A DNA stretch of 64,000 bases from Brevibacillus fulvus (GTDB taxonomy: Bacteria > Bacillota > Bacilli > Brevibacillales > Brevibacillaceae): NCBI RefSeq assembly GCF_016908525.1, contig NZ_JAFBEB010000005.1, forward strand, positions 186,001 to 250,000. Direction: 5' to 3'. This document shows positions 16,428-25,247 of this stretch, in pieces. The translations under genes and the position numbers were made by a program. How positions within the stretch are numbered: position 1 is the stretch's first letter; every line of letters begins with the position of its first letter. Below the pieces are notes generated by a model that saw only the letters and a program-made list of their open reading frames with translations, searched no databases and was not told where the DNA came from.

Positions 16428-17636
16428 ATGCTCGATAAACAAACTATCGAAATTGTCAAAGCGACTGTACCTGTTTTGGAAAGCCACGGAACGGCCATTA
16501 CGACGCGTTTTTATCAATTGTTGTTCCAGCGTCATCCTGAATTGCTGAATATATTTAATCACGCCAATCAAAAACAAGGCCGCCAACAAACCGCTCTGGC
16601 CAACACCGTTTATGCGGCTGCCGTCCATATTGACCGACTGGAGGCGATTTTGCCGGCTGTAATGCAAATCGCCCACAAGCACAGAAGTTTAGGAATCCAA
16701 CCCGAGCACTATCCGATTGTGGGAGAAAATTTGCTGCAGGCGATCCAGGACGTTTTGGGAGAGGCGGCTACCGCAGAGATTATCAACGCCTGGGGCAAAG
16801 CATACGAGTATATCGCAGCCGCCTTTATTCAGACGGAACAAAGGTTGTATCAAGCGGCTGGTTGGGTTGACTTCAAAAACTTTATCGTCAAACGGAAAGT
16901 GAAAGAGAGCGAAGATGTCTGCTCCTTTTATTTGGAGCCGGAAGATGGGCAACCGGTTGCTCCCTTTGCCCCCGGCCAATATATCAGCATTAAGTGCACA
17001 GGAATCCCCGGCGAAACGCATGAACATATCCGCCAGTACAGTTTGTCGGATGAACCGGGGAAACCTTTCTACCGCATCAGTGTCAAACGGATCGACGCTC
17101 TTCAGGACAAACCGGAGGGCAAAGTATCGAACTATCTGCATCAACACATCAACGAAGGAGAACTGTTGGCGGTTAGCGCTCCCGCTGGCGATTTTACAGT
17201 CGATCTGGAATCGGATGAACCGGTTGTGCTGATCGCCGGCGGAATCGGGCAAACCCCACTGCTCAGCATGTTGAAAACATTGCGACGCCAGCAACCGAAT
17301 CGCCCGGTCACTTTCCTGCACGGATTGCAAAACAGCCGTTTCCACGCACTGGCTGATGAAGTCAAAGCGCTGCGCTCCGCATCAGGACCATTCCCGTATT
17401 TTGTCGCTTACTCCAATCCGCTTGCGGAAGATCGGTTGGGCGAGCATTTTGACAAAGCTGGCTTTGTTGATCTGGAATGGCTGCAAGCCGTCGTTCCTGA
17501 CAAAAACGCTGATTATTATATTTGCGGCCCGCAACCGATGATGCAAGCCGTATACCGGGCTTTGCGGACATGGGGCGTCGCTCCCGAACGAATTCATTAC
17601 GAATTTTTCGGTCCGAAAGGCATGATTGAAAGCTAA
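16428..17636 (+). CDS. hmp: Flavohemoglobin (nitric oxide dioxygenase)
   Basis: Detoxifies nitric oxide to nitrate using O2 and NAD(P)H. The 402-residue protein has a globin domain with distal Tyr29 and Gln53 and proximal His85 (IAHKHRSLGI), an FAD domain with RQYSL, and an NAD domain with GGIGQTPLL and YICGPQPMM, ending YEFFGP. The ATG at 16428 aligns with the MLD start of E. coli Hmp and follows GAAGGGAG; an upstream in-frame ATG is unlikely. A CRP/FNR-type gene lies convergent just downstream. NsrR is the usual regulator in Bacillus, but I see no clear NsrR box. Confidence 0.95.
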   Translation: MLDKQTIEIVKATVPVLESHGTAITTRFYQLLFQRHPELLNIFNHANQKQGRQQTALANTVYAAAVHIDRLEAILPAVMQIAHKHRSLGIQPEHYPIVGENLLQAIQDVLGEAATAEIINAWGKAYEYIAAAFIQTEQRLYQAAGWVDFKNFIVKRKVKESEDVCSFYLEPEDGQPVAPFAPGQYISIKCTGIPGETHEHIRQYSLSDEPGKPFYRISVKRIDALQDKPEGKVSNYLHQHINEGELLAVSAPAGDFTVDLESDEPVVLIAGGIGQTPLLSMLKTLRRQQPNRPVTFLHGLQNSRFHALADEVKALRSASGPFPYFVAYSNPLAEDRLGEHFDKAGFVDLEWLQAVVPDKNADYYICGPQPMMQAVYRALRTWGVAPERIHYEFFGPKGMIES

Positions 17637-17653
17637 ACAGACAAAGACAAAAC

Positions 17654-17681
17654 CGCCTCCGTTAATGAATTAACGGAGGCG
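17654..17681. terminator. Convergent terminator between hmp and the CRP/FNR gene
   Basis: A perfect 12-bp stem CGCCTCCGTTAA/TTAACGGAGGCG with a TGAA loop. The minus-strand side has a good T-rich tail; the plus side is weaker. Confidence 0.82.
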
Positions 17682-18377
17682 TCAGTTTGCATCGCTCCAT
17701 TGTTTGAGCCGATCGAAGTTCAAAATCGTAATATGCGTACGATTTTTGGCCGCAACCCCTTCTTTTTGCAATCGATTGAAAAAGCGGTTTATCGTCTCCC
17801 GGGTAGTCCCCACCAATGTGGCGATCTCCTGGTGCGTCATCGGAATATGTATTTTGATCACTCCATCCTTGTCCGGCACGTATTGTTCCGCCAATTTACA
17901 CAAGAAGGCAATCACTCGTTGATCGACAGTATTAGCGGAAAATACTTGCAGTCTTTCCTGCAGCTCTTTGATCTTCTCGCCTAGAATTTTCATCACCTTG
18001 ACAGCGATCGTCGGTTTCTGCAACATAAGCTGTTCAAACTTGTGTACGGGGATGATCAGCAGTTGCGTATCGATCAAGGCTTCTGCCGTTGCCGGATATG
18101 GATCGTCATGGAAAAAACCGACGTGCGGAAACATCTCCCCGGCCCGCAGCAAGGAAACGGTTTGTTCATTGCCGTTTTCAGTGACTTTATACGTCCTCAC
18201 CAAGCCTTCGGCAATAAAAAAAACTTCCGTCTTCTCCGCACCCTCAGAAAATATCACCGATTTTTTCCGGAAAAACCGTTTCACGGTAATTTGGTTCAAA
18301 TAGGCCAACTCTTCGGAGTCGAGATTGCGAAACAAAGGCACCGAGCGAAGAGCGGCAGCTGGTTCATTGCTGTACAT
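17682..18377 (-). CDS. Crp/Fnr family transcriptional regulator
   Basis: A 231-residue regulator with an N-terminal cyclic-nucleotide-binding-like beta barrel (about 12-125), a dimerisation helix, and a C-terminal winged helix whose recognition helix reads GTTRETINRFFNRL. The RETxxR pattern resembles CRP and predicts binding near TGTGA-N6-TCACA. It has only one cysteine (FLCKL), so an FNR-type iron-sulfur cluster is excluded. The arginine/serine cAMP pocket signature is not obvious. Convergent with hmp, whose upstream region has a matching half-site array. The effector is unknown. Confidence 0.9.
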   Translation of the reverse strand: MYSNEPAAALRSVPLFRNLDSEELAYLNQITVKRFFRKKSVIFSEGAEKTEVFFIAEGLVRTYKVTENGNEQTVSLLRAGEMFPHVGFFHDDPYPATAEALIDTQLLIIPVHKFEQLMLQKPTIAVKVMKILGEKIKELQERLQVFSANTVDQRVIAFLCKLAEQYVPDKDGVIKIHIPMTHQEIATLVGTTRETINRFFNRLQKEGVAAKNRTHITILNFDRLKQWSDAN

Positions 18378-18598
18378 GACGACACCTCTTTCTTATCATC
18401 CATTATATCGCACATTTCGTTTCGCTCCATGTTGGAATGGCGAAACCTCTCCCGCCTCCCTGATGACCAATCCAGCGATTTGTGCGATTGAGGAAATCAA
18501 CTTCCTCCCATCAATAGCCGAGTCAAGCGACAGCTTGGCCCCATAAGATAAAGTAAAGTTGTAACTTTTTTGGTTCATCTGAAAAGGGAGGGGTCAAA

Positions 18599-19561
18599 AT
18601 GGTTTACTCATTAGTCAATCATACCGTATTAAGGGGATCTGCTGTGCCCAATCAGGGGGTAACAGACTATATTCCCACCGGCATCCAGATGATGGGCACT
18701 CCTTACTTGTGGACAGATAATGAAGGCGAGGGAAGCGTCATCGCCATACTCGATACCGGGATCGATCGTAACCATCCCGATCTGCGTAGCAATATCATTG
18801 ATGGACGCAATTTTACTACTGACTACAATAGCGATCCTGCCAATTATGAAGATAACCATTATCACGGCACCCATGTCGCTGGAATTATTGCCGCTGTCGC
18901 CAATCAGAGCGGTATCGTGGGAGTCGCTCCCCGAGCCAAACTGTTTATCGGGAAAGTTTTGACCGGTCAAGGCTATGGTGAGGATGAATGGATTACGAAT
19001 GCCATTGAATACTGCATTGATTGGACTGGCCCAAATGGCGAAAAAATCAGTGTCATCAACATGTCGTTGGGCGGCCCTGATTATAACCCGAATTTGCACG
19101 CTGCGATTCAAAGAGCGACGGAAAACAACATTGCTGTCATTGTGGCCGCAGGAAACGAAGGTGACGGCAGTTCCGCGACCGAAGAAATTTCCTATCCGGC
19201 CTATCTGCCTGAAGTCATTGCGGTTGGGGCCGTCGATTATGCGCAAAAGGTCGCTTATTTTTCCAACACCAACCGGCAAATCGATGTGGCAGCGCCTGGA
19301 GTCAATATTTTGTCTTGTTATCCGCGCGGCACTTATGCCATTTTGAGCGGAACATCAATGGCCAGTCCCCATGTTGCCGGATTCGCCGCCTTGCTGCGAG
19401 GCAAATTTTTTGAAAGATTTGGCCGCTATCCTTCCGAACCGGAGCTGTACACTCTGATTAAATATCATACGGTTGATATCGCCGAAATCGGCATGGATAC
19501 CGCAGCCGGAGCCGGTTTTGTCTCAGCGCTGCCTTATCTCCAAGCCGCTCCCTCCGCGTAG
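18599..19561 (+). CDS. S8 family serine protease, intracellular subtilisin type
   Basis: A 320-residue subtilase with the catalytic triad Asp52 (ILDTGID), His89 (HGTHVAG) and Ser253 (SGTSMASPHVAG), and oxyanion Asn186 (AAGNEGD). There is no signal peptide and no propeptide. Length and segments such as EEISYPAYLPEVIAVGAV follow Bacillus intracellular serine proteases (IspA), which degrade cytoplasmic proteins in stationary phase. The short N-terminal extension of ISPs normally carries the inhibitory LIPY/F motif; here only a loosely similar TDYIPTGI is seen. GGGAGGGG precedes the ATG. Monocistronic. Confidence 0.88.
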   Translation: MVYSLVNHTVLRGSAVPNQGVTDYIPTGIQMMGTPYLWTDNEGEGSVIAILDTGIDRNHPDLRSNIIDGRNFTTDYNSDPANYEDNHYHGTHVAGIIAAVANQSGIVGVAPRAKLFIGKVLTGQGYGEDEWITNAIEYCIDWTGPNGEKISVINMSLGGPDYNPNLHAAIQRATENNIAVIVAAGNEGDGSSATEEISYPAYLPEVIAVGAVDYAQKVAYFSNTNRQIDVAAPGVNILSCYPRGTYAILSGTSMASPHVAGFAALLRGKFFERFGRYPSEPELYTLIKYHTVDIAEIGMDTAAGAGFVSALPYLQAAPSA

Positions 19562-19581
19562 CAAAAGAAAGCATAACAAAA

Positions 19582-19613
19582 AGATCGCCGCTCGCTTTGT
19601 GGAGGGGCGATCT
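19582..19613. terminator. Bidirectional terminator between the protease and ggt genes
   Basis: AGATCGCC (19582-19589) pairs with GGCGATCT (19606-19613). The stem has an A tract before it and a T tract after it, so it serves both convergent genes. Confidence 0.85.
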
Positions 19614-19660
19614 TTTTGTAGAGCAGAATACACCTGTTTCATACCGTGTTCATCGAGCAA

Positions 19661-21274
19661 TTACCAAGCCGCGATTGTTCCGTCTGTCCGGAAATCGGTG
19701 CCGCCGATCAGGACGCCGTCTTCGTTGCGCACAATGATTTGTCCGCGGCCAAATCCACCCGTACTGAGAGCCACCTTGATATCGTGTCCTTTGCGCGCGA
19801 GGTTTCTGGCGATATGATTCGGGAATTGCGGCTCGACTTCGACCGTCTTTCCTTCCATCCATTGCCATCTGGGCGCATCCAAAGCAGCTTGCGGATTCAA
19901 GTGGAAGTCGACCATGTTCATCACGACCTGCACATGTCCCTGCGGCTGCATAAATCCGCCCATCACGCCAAATGGACCAACCGGTTTTCCGTCTTTGGTC
20001 AGGAAACCGGGGATAATGGTATGGTACGTCTGCTTGCCTGGCTCCAGACGGTTGTCATGAGTCGGATCAAGCGAGAAATTGTGTCCGCGGTTTTGCATGG
20101 CGATCCCGGTATCGGGAATGACGATCCCGGAACCAAAACCCATATAGTTGCTTTGGATGTAGGAAATCATGTTGCCCTCGCCATCAGCTGCCGCCAAGTA
20201 AACCGTACCGCTTCTTGCCGGTTCACCCGGTTCCGGTTGCAGGGCTTCTTCGCCAATCAGCGCGCGTCTTTCGACAGCATATGCTTCCGACAGCAGGTCT
20301 TCCACGGAAACGCTCATTTTGTCAGCCTGCGTGATATATTTGAGTCCGTCAGCGAAAGCCAGCTTCATCGCTTCCATCTGTTTATGGTAAGTCTCAACCG
20401 TATCTTTTTCGGCAAATTCGTAGCCCTTTAAAATATTGAGAGCCAGCAATGCTACGAGACCTTGGCCATTGGGGGGAATTTCCCAGACATCGTAGCCTTT
20501 GTAATTCACGCTGATCGGATTTACCCACTTCGGAGCGTAAGCCGCCAAGTCTTCTTTGCGCAAGAAACCGCCGTGTTCGCGGGAGAATTGGTCAATCTTC
20601 TCTGCCAGTTCACCGCGATAGAACGATTCGGCTTTCGTTTCGGCGATGCTTCGCAGCGTTTGGGCATGACCAGGCGATCTCCACATTTCGCCCACCTGCG
20701 GCGCTCTGCCGTTAGGCGCAAACGTTTTGAACCAGTTTTCGAACTCTGGGCCGGTCAATGTTTTCTTAAATTTGTTGTAAGCCAGGTTCCAGTAATGAGC
20801 CAATGTGGGCGACAGCGGAAACCCGTTTTCAGCATAGTTGATCGCCGGTTGCAATACTTCGCTCAACGGCAGTCTGCCAAACCGTTCCGACAAGGCTGCC
20901 CAGGCGGAAGGCGCACCCGGTACAGTCACCGGGAACCAGCCGTAGGTAGGCATTTTTTCATGGCCCGCCGCTTTCACGGCATCGATCGAAATGCTTTGCG
21001 GAGCAACGCCGCTTGCATTTAAGCCGTGCAATTCTCCTTTTGTCCAGACGATCGCGAAGGCATCGCCGCCGATTCCGTTGGAAGTTGGTTCGACAACCGT
21101 CAAACAAGCCGCAGTGGCGATGGCGGCATCAATCGCATTGCCGCCTTTTTTCAAAATATCCAAACCTGCTTGGGCAGCCAGCGGTTGTGAAGTAGCGACC
21201 ATGCCGTTTCGAGCAACGGTAGCCATGCGTTGTGAAGAATACGGATAATGTAAAGCGTCAAATTCAATCATCAT
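19661..21274 (-). CDS. ywrD: Gamma-glutamyltransferase family protein (YwrD-like)
   Basis: An Ntn-hydrolase precursor of 537 residues that self-cleaves before the catalytic threonine, Thr357 in RSGTVYLAAADGEGN. Conserved GGT blocks are GGNAIDAAIATAACL, GIGGDAF and the C-terminal FGVMGGFMQPQGH. No signal peptide, as in Bacillus YwrD, so a cytoplasmic enzyme acting on imported gamma-glutamyl compounds. AGGAGG precedes two adjacent ATGs. It ends a long minus-strand cluster with a peptide importer and two ChrA halves. Gamma-glutamyl hydrolysis or transfer on glutathione-like peptides is inferred from family and context. Confidence 0.88.
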   Translation of the reverse strand: MMIEFDALHYPYSSQRMATVARNGMVATSQPLAAQAGLDILKKGGNAIDAAIATAACLTVVEPTSNGIGGDAFAIVWTKGELHGLNASGVAPQSISIDAVKAAGHEKMPTYGWFPVTVPGAPSAWAALSERFGRLPLSEVLQPAINYAENGFPLSPTLAHYWNLAYNKFKKTLTGPEFENWFKTFAPNGRAPQVGEMWRSPGHAQTLRSIAETKAESFYRGELAEKIDQFSREHGGFLRKEDLAAYAPKWVNPISVNYKGYDVWEIPPNGQGLVALLALNILKGYEFAEKDTVETYHKQMEAMKLAFADGLKYITQADKMSVSVEDLLSEAYAVERRALIGEEALQPEPGEPARSGTVYLAAADGEGNMISYIQSNYMGFGSGIVIPDTGIAMQNRGHNFSLDPTHDNRLEPGKQTYHTIIPGFLTKDGKPVGPFGVMGGFMQPQGHVQVVMNMVDFHLNPQAALDAPRWQWMEGKTVEVEPQFPNHIARNLARKGHDIKVALSTGGFGRGQIIVRNEDGVLIGGTDFRTDGTIAAW

Positions 21275-21299
21275 GTACGCCTCCTGTTAGGTTCAGGAT

Positions 21300-21830
21300 T
21301 TATTTGATAAAGATAATTCCATATACCATAGCACCAGCTATGGCGATGGCCGGATGAATCTTCTTTCTTTCCAGGAAGAAGAAGGCAAGTGCCGCTAGCA
21401 CGACAGTATGAATCAGTCCCATTTCCTCAATGGAGCCTTGAAAAAACTCAACAGCCAAGATCCCAGTCATAACTGCGACGATCGGGCGTACCGACTGGGT
21501 CATGGCTTTCACTTGCGGAGCTTTTTGGAACAAATTCAGAAAACCTAAAAGGAGCACCATGGCAATCGCCGTCGGAGCAATCGTGGCGATCAAGGCAACG
21601 ATCGAGCCAGCGACTCCCGCTACTTCATAGCCGACATATCCGGCCAACTTCGTCGCGATCGGACTGGGCAGCGCATTCGCCACCGCCAGCATTTCGCCAA
21701 ACTCCTGATTGGTCATCCAGTGGTAATGATTCACGACTTCATTCTGCACAAGCGGGATACTGGGCGGTCCGCCGCCGTAGCCCAAAATATTGGCAATAAA
21801 AAAACCCCAAAACAATTGCAAATAGATCAT
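21300..21830 (-). CDS. ywrA: Chromate transporter half protein (YwrA-like)
   Basis: A 176-residue single-domain ChrA protein with about five helices and the CHR motif ILGYGGGPPSIPLV, then NALPSPIATKLAGYVGY. Short ChrA proteins act as heterodimers of an N-type and a C-type partner. It overlaps the upstream partner by four bases (ATGA), so the two are coupled. The Bacillus ywrA/ywrB pair has been linked to chromate efflux; other CHR proteins may move sulfate or other oxyanions. Next in line is the GGT gene. Confidence 0.85.
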   Translation of the reverse strand: MIYLQLFWGFFIANILGYGGGPPSIPLVQNEVVNHYHWMTNQEFGEMLAVANALPSPIATKLAGYVGYEVAGVAGSIVALIATIAPTAIAMVLLLGFLNLFQKAPQVKAMTQSVRPIVAVMTGILAVEFFQGSIEEMGLIHTVVLAALAFFFLERKKIHPAIAIAGAMVYGIIFIK

Positions 21831-22414
21831 GCGCTCATCCCTCGATCTTTCTCCTGGCGTTTGGCCTGTTTCATTTTCCAGGTTGAATAGAGGAAGGCGC
21901 CCAATAAAAAGATGGCCACAAGCAGGCCCGGATGCAGATTAATAAACAGCAAGGCAATAAGAGCCAAAGCAATCAGTGCGATAAAACCAACTTTTTGTTT
22001 ATCCGCCGCTTTCCAGCCTTTCGACACAAATTCCCATGTCATCGAAACCATCATCACGCCGATAACCGGTTGAATGGCGTCGATCATCCCGCGAACGATT
22101 CCGGCATCCTTTAATTGCGTTACAACTTGCAAAAGGGCGATCATCACGATGACGACCGGTAAGGAGACGGCGACGACTGCAATGAAGGAACCTAACCAGC
22201 CTTTTACCTTGTAGCCGACATACGCGGCCATTTTGGTGGCGATCGGTCCAGGCAACGCATTCCCCAACGCATAGTTATCGGCAAATTCTTCAGAACTTAC
22301 CCATTGATATTTTTTGACGCATTCCGTGTGGACGAGGGGGATCATCGTCGGACCTCCCCCGTAGCCAAAGATGCCCACGCGGAAAAATGCGAGAAACAAC
22401 TGCCAGTACACCAT
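21827..22414 (-). CDS. ywrB: Chromate transporter half protein (YwrB-like)
   Basis: The 195-residue partner of the protein at 21300-21830. CHR motif IFGYGGGPTMIPLV, then NALPGPIATKMAAYVGY, with about five helices and a basic C-terminus. It starts 26 bp after the last ABC transporter gene. Chromate export is the best-known function of the family. Here the location inside a peptide/GGT operon suggests a broader role, for instance in export of an oxyanion or a thiol-linked product. That is inference. Confidence 0.85.
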   Translation of the reverse strand: MVYWQLFLAFFRVGIFGYGGGPTMIPLVHTECVKKYQWVSSEEFADNYALGNALPGPIATKMAAYVGYKVKGWLGSFIAVVAVSLPVVIVMIALLQVVTQLKDAGIVRGMIDAIQPVIGVMMVSMTWEFVSKGWKAADKQKVGFIALIALALIALLFINLHPGLLVAIFLLGAFLYSTWKMKQAKRQEKDRGMSA

Positions 22415-22439
22415 TTTTCCATTAACCTCCCAGCCACAA

Positions 22440-23426
22440 TTAATGTTGCGAGCTGAACAATTCTTTGTACAAATGACAGGACACCAATTGTCCTCCGCCG
22501 ATATCCTGCAGTTGAGGAGCTACCTTTTTGCACTCTTCTGTCGCATGCTGGCAACGAGGATGGAATGTACAACCCGAAGGCGGATTTGCCGGGCTGGGCA
22601 GATCGCCTGTCAAGATGATCCGTTCGCGTTTTGCCTTTGGATTGGCCTGTGGCACGGCCGAGAGCAGCGCCTTTGTGTAAGGGTGACTCGGATTTTCAAA
22701 CAAGGTGCGCTTGTCAGCGATTTCCACCACTCGTCCCAAATACATTACGGCAACGCGATCACAAATATGCTTCACAACCGAAAGATCATGTGAAATAAAA
22801 ATCAAGGTCAAGTTAAAATCACGTTTCAAGTCTTTCAACAAATTGAGAATTTGCGACTGAATCGACACGTCCAGCGCAGACACCGGTTCATCGGCGATAA
22901 TCAGTTTTGGTTTCAGCACCAATGCGCGGGCAATCCCGATCCGCTGGCGCTGGCCTCCGGAGAAATTATGCGGGTGACGATTCAAATGTTCCTTTTGCAG
23001 ACCGACAACCTGAATGATCTCTTCGATGATTTGCATACGTTCTTGCTTGGTGCCAATGTTGTGTACTTCCAGTGACTCCAGCAAAATTTGTTTGATCGTT
23101 TTGCGCGGATTCAGCGAAGCATATGGGTCCTGGAAAACCATCTGGATATCCTTGCGAACTTGGCGCATCTCTTCTTTTTTCAACTTGGCCAGATCCTGTC
23201 CGTTAAAGAGCACTTCGCCGCCTGTCGGCTCCAACAACCGAAGGATCGTTCGGCCTGTTGTTGATTTTCCGCAACCAGATTCCCCTACGATCCCCAGCGT
23301 TTCTCCCGGGTAAACCGTCAAGTCGATTCCGTCAACAGCACGAACATGACCGACTACCTTCCGAAAAGCACCGGAATGGATCGGAAAATGCTTTTGTAAC
23401 CCTTTTACCTCCAATAATGGTTCCAT
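22440..23426 (-). CDS. Oligopeptide ABC transporter ATP-binding protein (OppF/DppF type)
   Basis: A 328-residue ATPase with Walker [10 protein letters not shown], signature FSGGQRQRIGIARAL, Walker B LIIADEPVSALD and the C-terminal CTFHPRCQHATEEC cysteine cluster, which in Opp/Dpp ATPases binds an iron-sulfur cluster or zinc. Its start overlaps the stop of the OppD-type gene by one base. It powers the peptide importer encoded by this cluster together with its OppD-type partner. Peptide class cannot be told from the ATPase; the linked GGT hints at gamma-glutamyl peptides. Confidence 0.9.
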   Translation of the reverse strand: MEPLLEVKGLQKHFPIHSGAFRKVVGHVRAVDGIDLTVYPGETLGIVGESGCGKSTTGRTILRLLEPTGGEVLFNGQDLAKLKKEEMRQVRKDIQMVFQDPYASLNPRKTIKQILLESLEVHNIGTKQERMQIIEEIIQVVGLQKEHLNRHPHNFSGGQRQRIGIARALVLKPKLIIADEPVSALDVSIQSQILNLLKDLKRDFNLTLIFISHDLSVVKHICDRVAVMYLGRVVEIADKRTLFENPSHPYTKALLSAVPQANPKAKRERIILTGDLPSPANPPSGCTFHPRCQHATEECKKVAPQLQDIGGGQLVSCHLYKELFSSQH

Positions 23427-24394
23427 TATTCATTCACCTCCGCATACAACCAACAACGGCATTTCTGTCCGCCCAAATCAAGCAAGTCCGGCTGTTTTTC
23501 CGAACAGATCGGCATCGCCTTGCTGCAGCGCGGTGCAAAACGGCAGCCGCTCGGCATTTGGTGGGCCAAAGGTACGGAGCCGGGAATGGTCTCCAGATAC
23601 TCCCTTTCTTCATCCAGTTCCGGTACCGAGTTCATCAAGCCAATCGTATATGGATGTTTTGGACTTTCAAACAATTGATTGATTTCCGCCTCTTCCACCA
23701 CCTGCCCGGCGTACATGACGATCACACGGTCACACATTTCTGCCACAACGCCAAGATCGTGGGTAATCAACATGATGGAAGTACCGGTCTGTTCTTTCAA
23801 CTTTTGCATCAGTTCCAAAATTTGCGCTTGAATGGTTACGTCGAGCGCAGTGGTCGGTTCGTCGGCGATGATCAGTTTCGGATCACAAGCCATCGCCATC
23901 GCGATCATCACCCGTTGCCGCATCCCCCCGGACAACTGATGGGGGTATTCGCCGTAAATTTCTTCCGGCCGCGGCATCCCGACCGCTTTCAGCATGTCGA
24001 TCGCCCGTTTTTTCGCTTCTTCTTTGGTAACTTTGCGGTGCAGCAACACAGCTTCTTCGATTTGCCGGCCGACGGTGTGCAATGGATTGAGCGAAGTCAT
24101 CGGCTCCTGGAAAATCATCGCAATCTCATTGCCGCGAATCTTTTGCATATCTTTTTCTGACAAGGAGAGCAAATCTTTGCCCTCAAACGTAATTTTCCCT
24201 TCAGTAGAACCGTTTTGTGGAAGCAGTCGCATGATGGAGAGGCTGGTCATACTTTTCCCACAGCCCGATTCGCCTACAACTCCAAGAGTCTCCCCTTGCC
24301 GAATGGAAAAATCGACGCCATCAACAACGGAAACTTTCCCCTGGTCGGTTTTGAACCGAGTCCGCAACTGTTGAACTTGTAAGATGTCACTCAT
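23426..24394 (-). CDS. Oligopeptide ABC transporter ATP-binding protein (OppD/DppD type)
   Basis: A 322-residue ATPase: Walker [10 protein letters not shown], signature [15 protein letters not shown], Walker [13 protein letters not shown] and the C-terminal cysteines [14 protein letters not shown]. The GGMRQR signature is typical for OppD/DppD/GsiA-N. It works as a heterodimer with the ATPase at 22440-23426. The gene lies 20 bp after the second permease gene in the same orientation. Function as peptide importer ATPase is secure; the substrate is inferred from context. Confidence 0.9.
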   Translation of the reverse strand: MSDILQVQQLRTRFKTDQGKVSVVDGVDFSIRQGETLGVVGESGCGKSMTSLSIMRLLPQNGSTEGKITFEGKDLLSLSEKDMQKIRGNEIAMIFQEPMTSLNPLHTVGRQIEEAVLLHRKVTKEEAKKRAIDMLKAVGMPRPEEIYGEYPHQLSGGMRQRVMIAMAMACDPKLIIADEPTTALDVTIQAQILELMQKLKEQTGTSIMLITHDLGVVAEMCDRVIVMYAGQVVEEAEINQLFESPKHPYTIGLMNSVPELDEEREYLETIPGSVPLAHQMPSGCRFAPRCSKAMPICSEKQPDLLDLGGQKCRCWLYAEVNE

Positions 24395-24414
24395 ACTCCC
24401 ACTCCTCCCTGAAA

Positions 24415-25245
24415 TTATTTTCTCGCTTTCGGATCAAGGAATTGTTGCAATCCATCACCGAGTAAGTTAAAGCCAAGCACAACGACGAAAATCGCCAATC
24501 CTGGGTAGAAGGTTGCGTATGGGGCAACAGAGAGCAAGCTTTGCGCCTGGTTTAACATGCTTCCCCAGGAAGGTGTCGGCGGTTGCACCCCAAGACCCAA
24601 ATAGGACAGCGAAGCTTCGGCAAGAATCCCGGTAGCCATCCCCAAGGTAGATTGAATGATAATTGGGCTCAATGCGTTCGGCAAAATATGCCCGAAGATG
24701 ATACGCATATCTTTGACCCCCACAGACTTGGCCGCTTGTACATATTCCATATTGCGCAAGCTTAGAACCTGACCGCGTGTAATCCGGACAAACGATGGAG
24801 CAAAGCCGATCCCGATCGCCAGCATCGCGTTGCCAAACCCGCTGCCAAGCACGGCGGAAATCGCCAAAGCCAAAATGAGGAACGGGAAAGCCTGCATCGC
24901 ATCAATAATTCGCATTACAACCCATTCGTCCCAAAAACCGCGATAGTAACCGGTGAACAAGCCAATCGGCACGCCGATAATCATCGCAATTCCGACCGAA
25001 ACAATCGCCGCTTCAATCGAAACACGAGAGCCGTAGACGACGCGGGAAAAGATATCCCGTCCGAGGTCATCTGTTCCAAACAAGTGCTGAGCGTTTGGTT
25101 CTTGCAGAATCGCATTGTAATCTTGTGCATTCGGATCATGGGTAGCAATCGCTGGTGCAAAAATCGCCACAAGAATCAAGAGCAAGATAATCAGGGCACC
25201 AAGCAGACCTAATCCCGTCCGCAAGAAACGTTTCACTGTTTTCAT
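24415..25245 (-). CDS. Peptide ABC transporter permease (DppC/GsiD type)
   Basis: A 276-residue permease with about six helices. N-terminal OppC_N region (LILLLILVAIFAPAIATHDPNAQDYN), the HLFGTDDLGRDIFSRVVYGSR signature of DppC/OppC proteins, and an EAA loop (QAAKSVGVKDMRIIFGHILPN). It starts 2 bp after the DppB-type stop codon, so expression is coupled. It pairs with the DppB-type subunit to form the channel. Confidence 0.9.
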   Translation of the reverse strand: MKTVKRFLRTGLGLLGALIILLLILVAIFAPAIATHDPNAQDYNAILQEPNAQHLFGTDDLGRDIFSRVVYGSRVSIEAAIVSVGIAMIIGVPIGLFTGYYRGFWDEWVVMRIIDAMQAFPFLILALAISAVLGSGFGNAMLAIGIGFAPSFVRITRGQVLSLRNMEYVQAAKSVGVKDMRIIFGHILPNALSPIIIQSTLGMATGILAEASLSYLGLGVQPPTPSWGSMLNQAQSLLSVAPYATFYPGLAIFVVVLGFNLLGDGLQQFLDPKARK

Positions 25246-25247
25246 GA

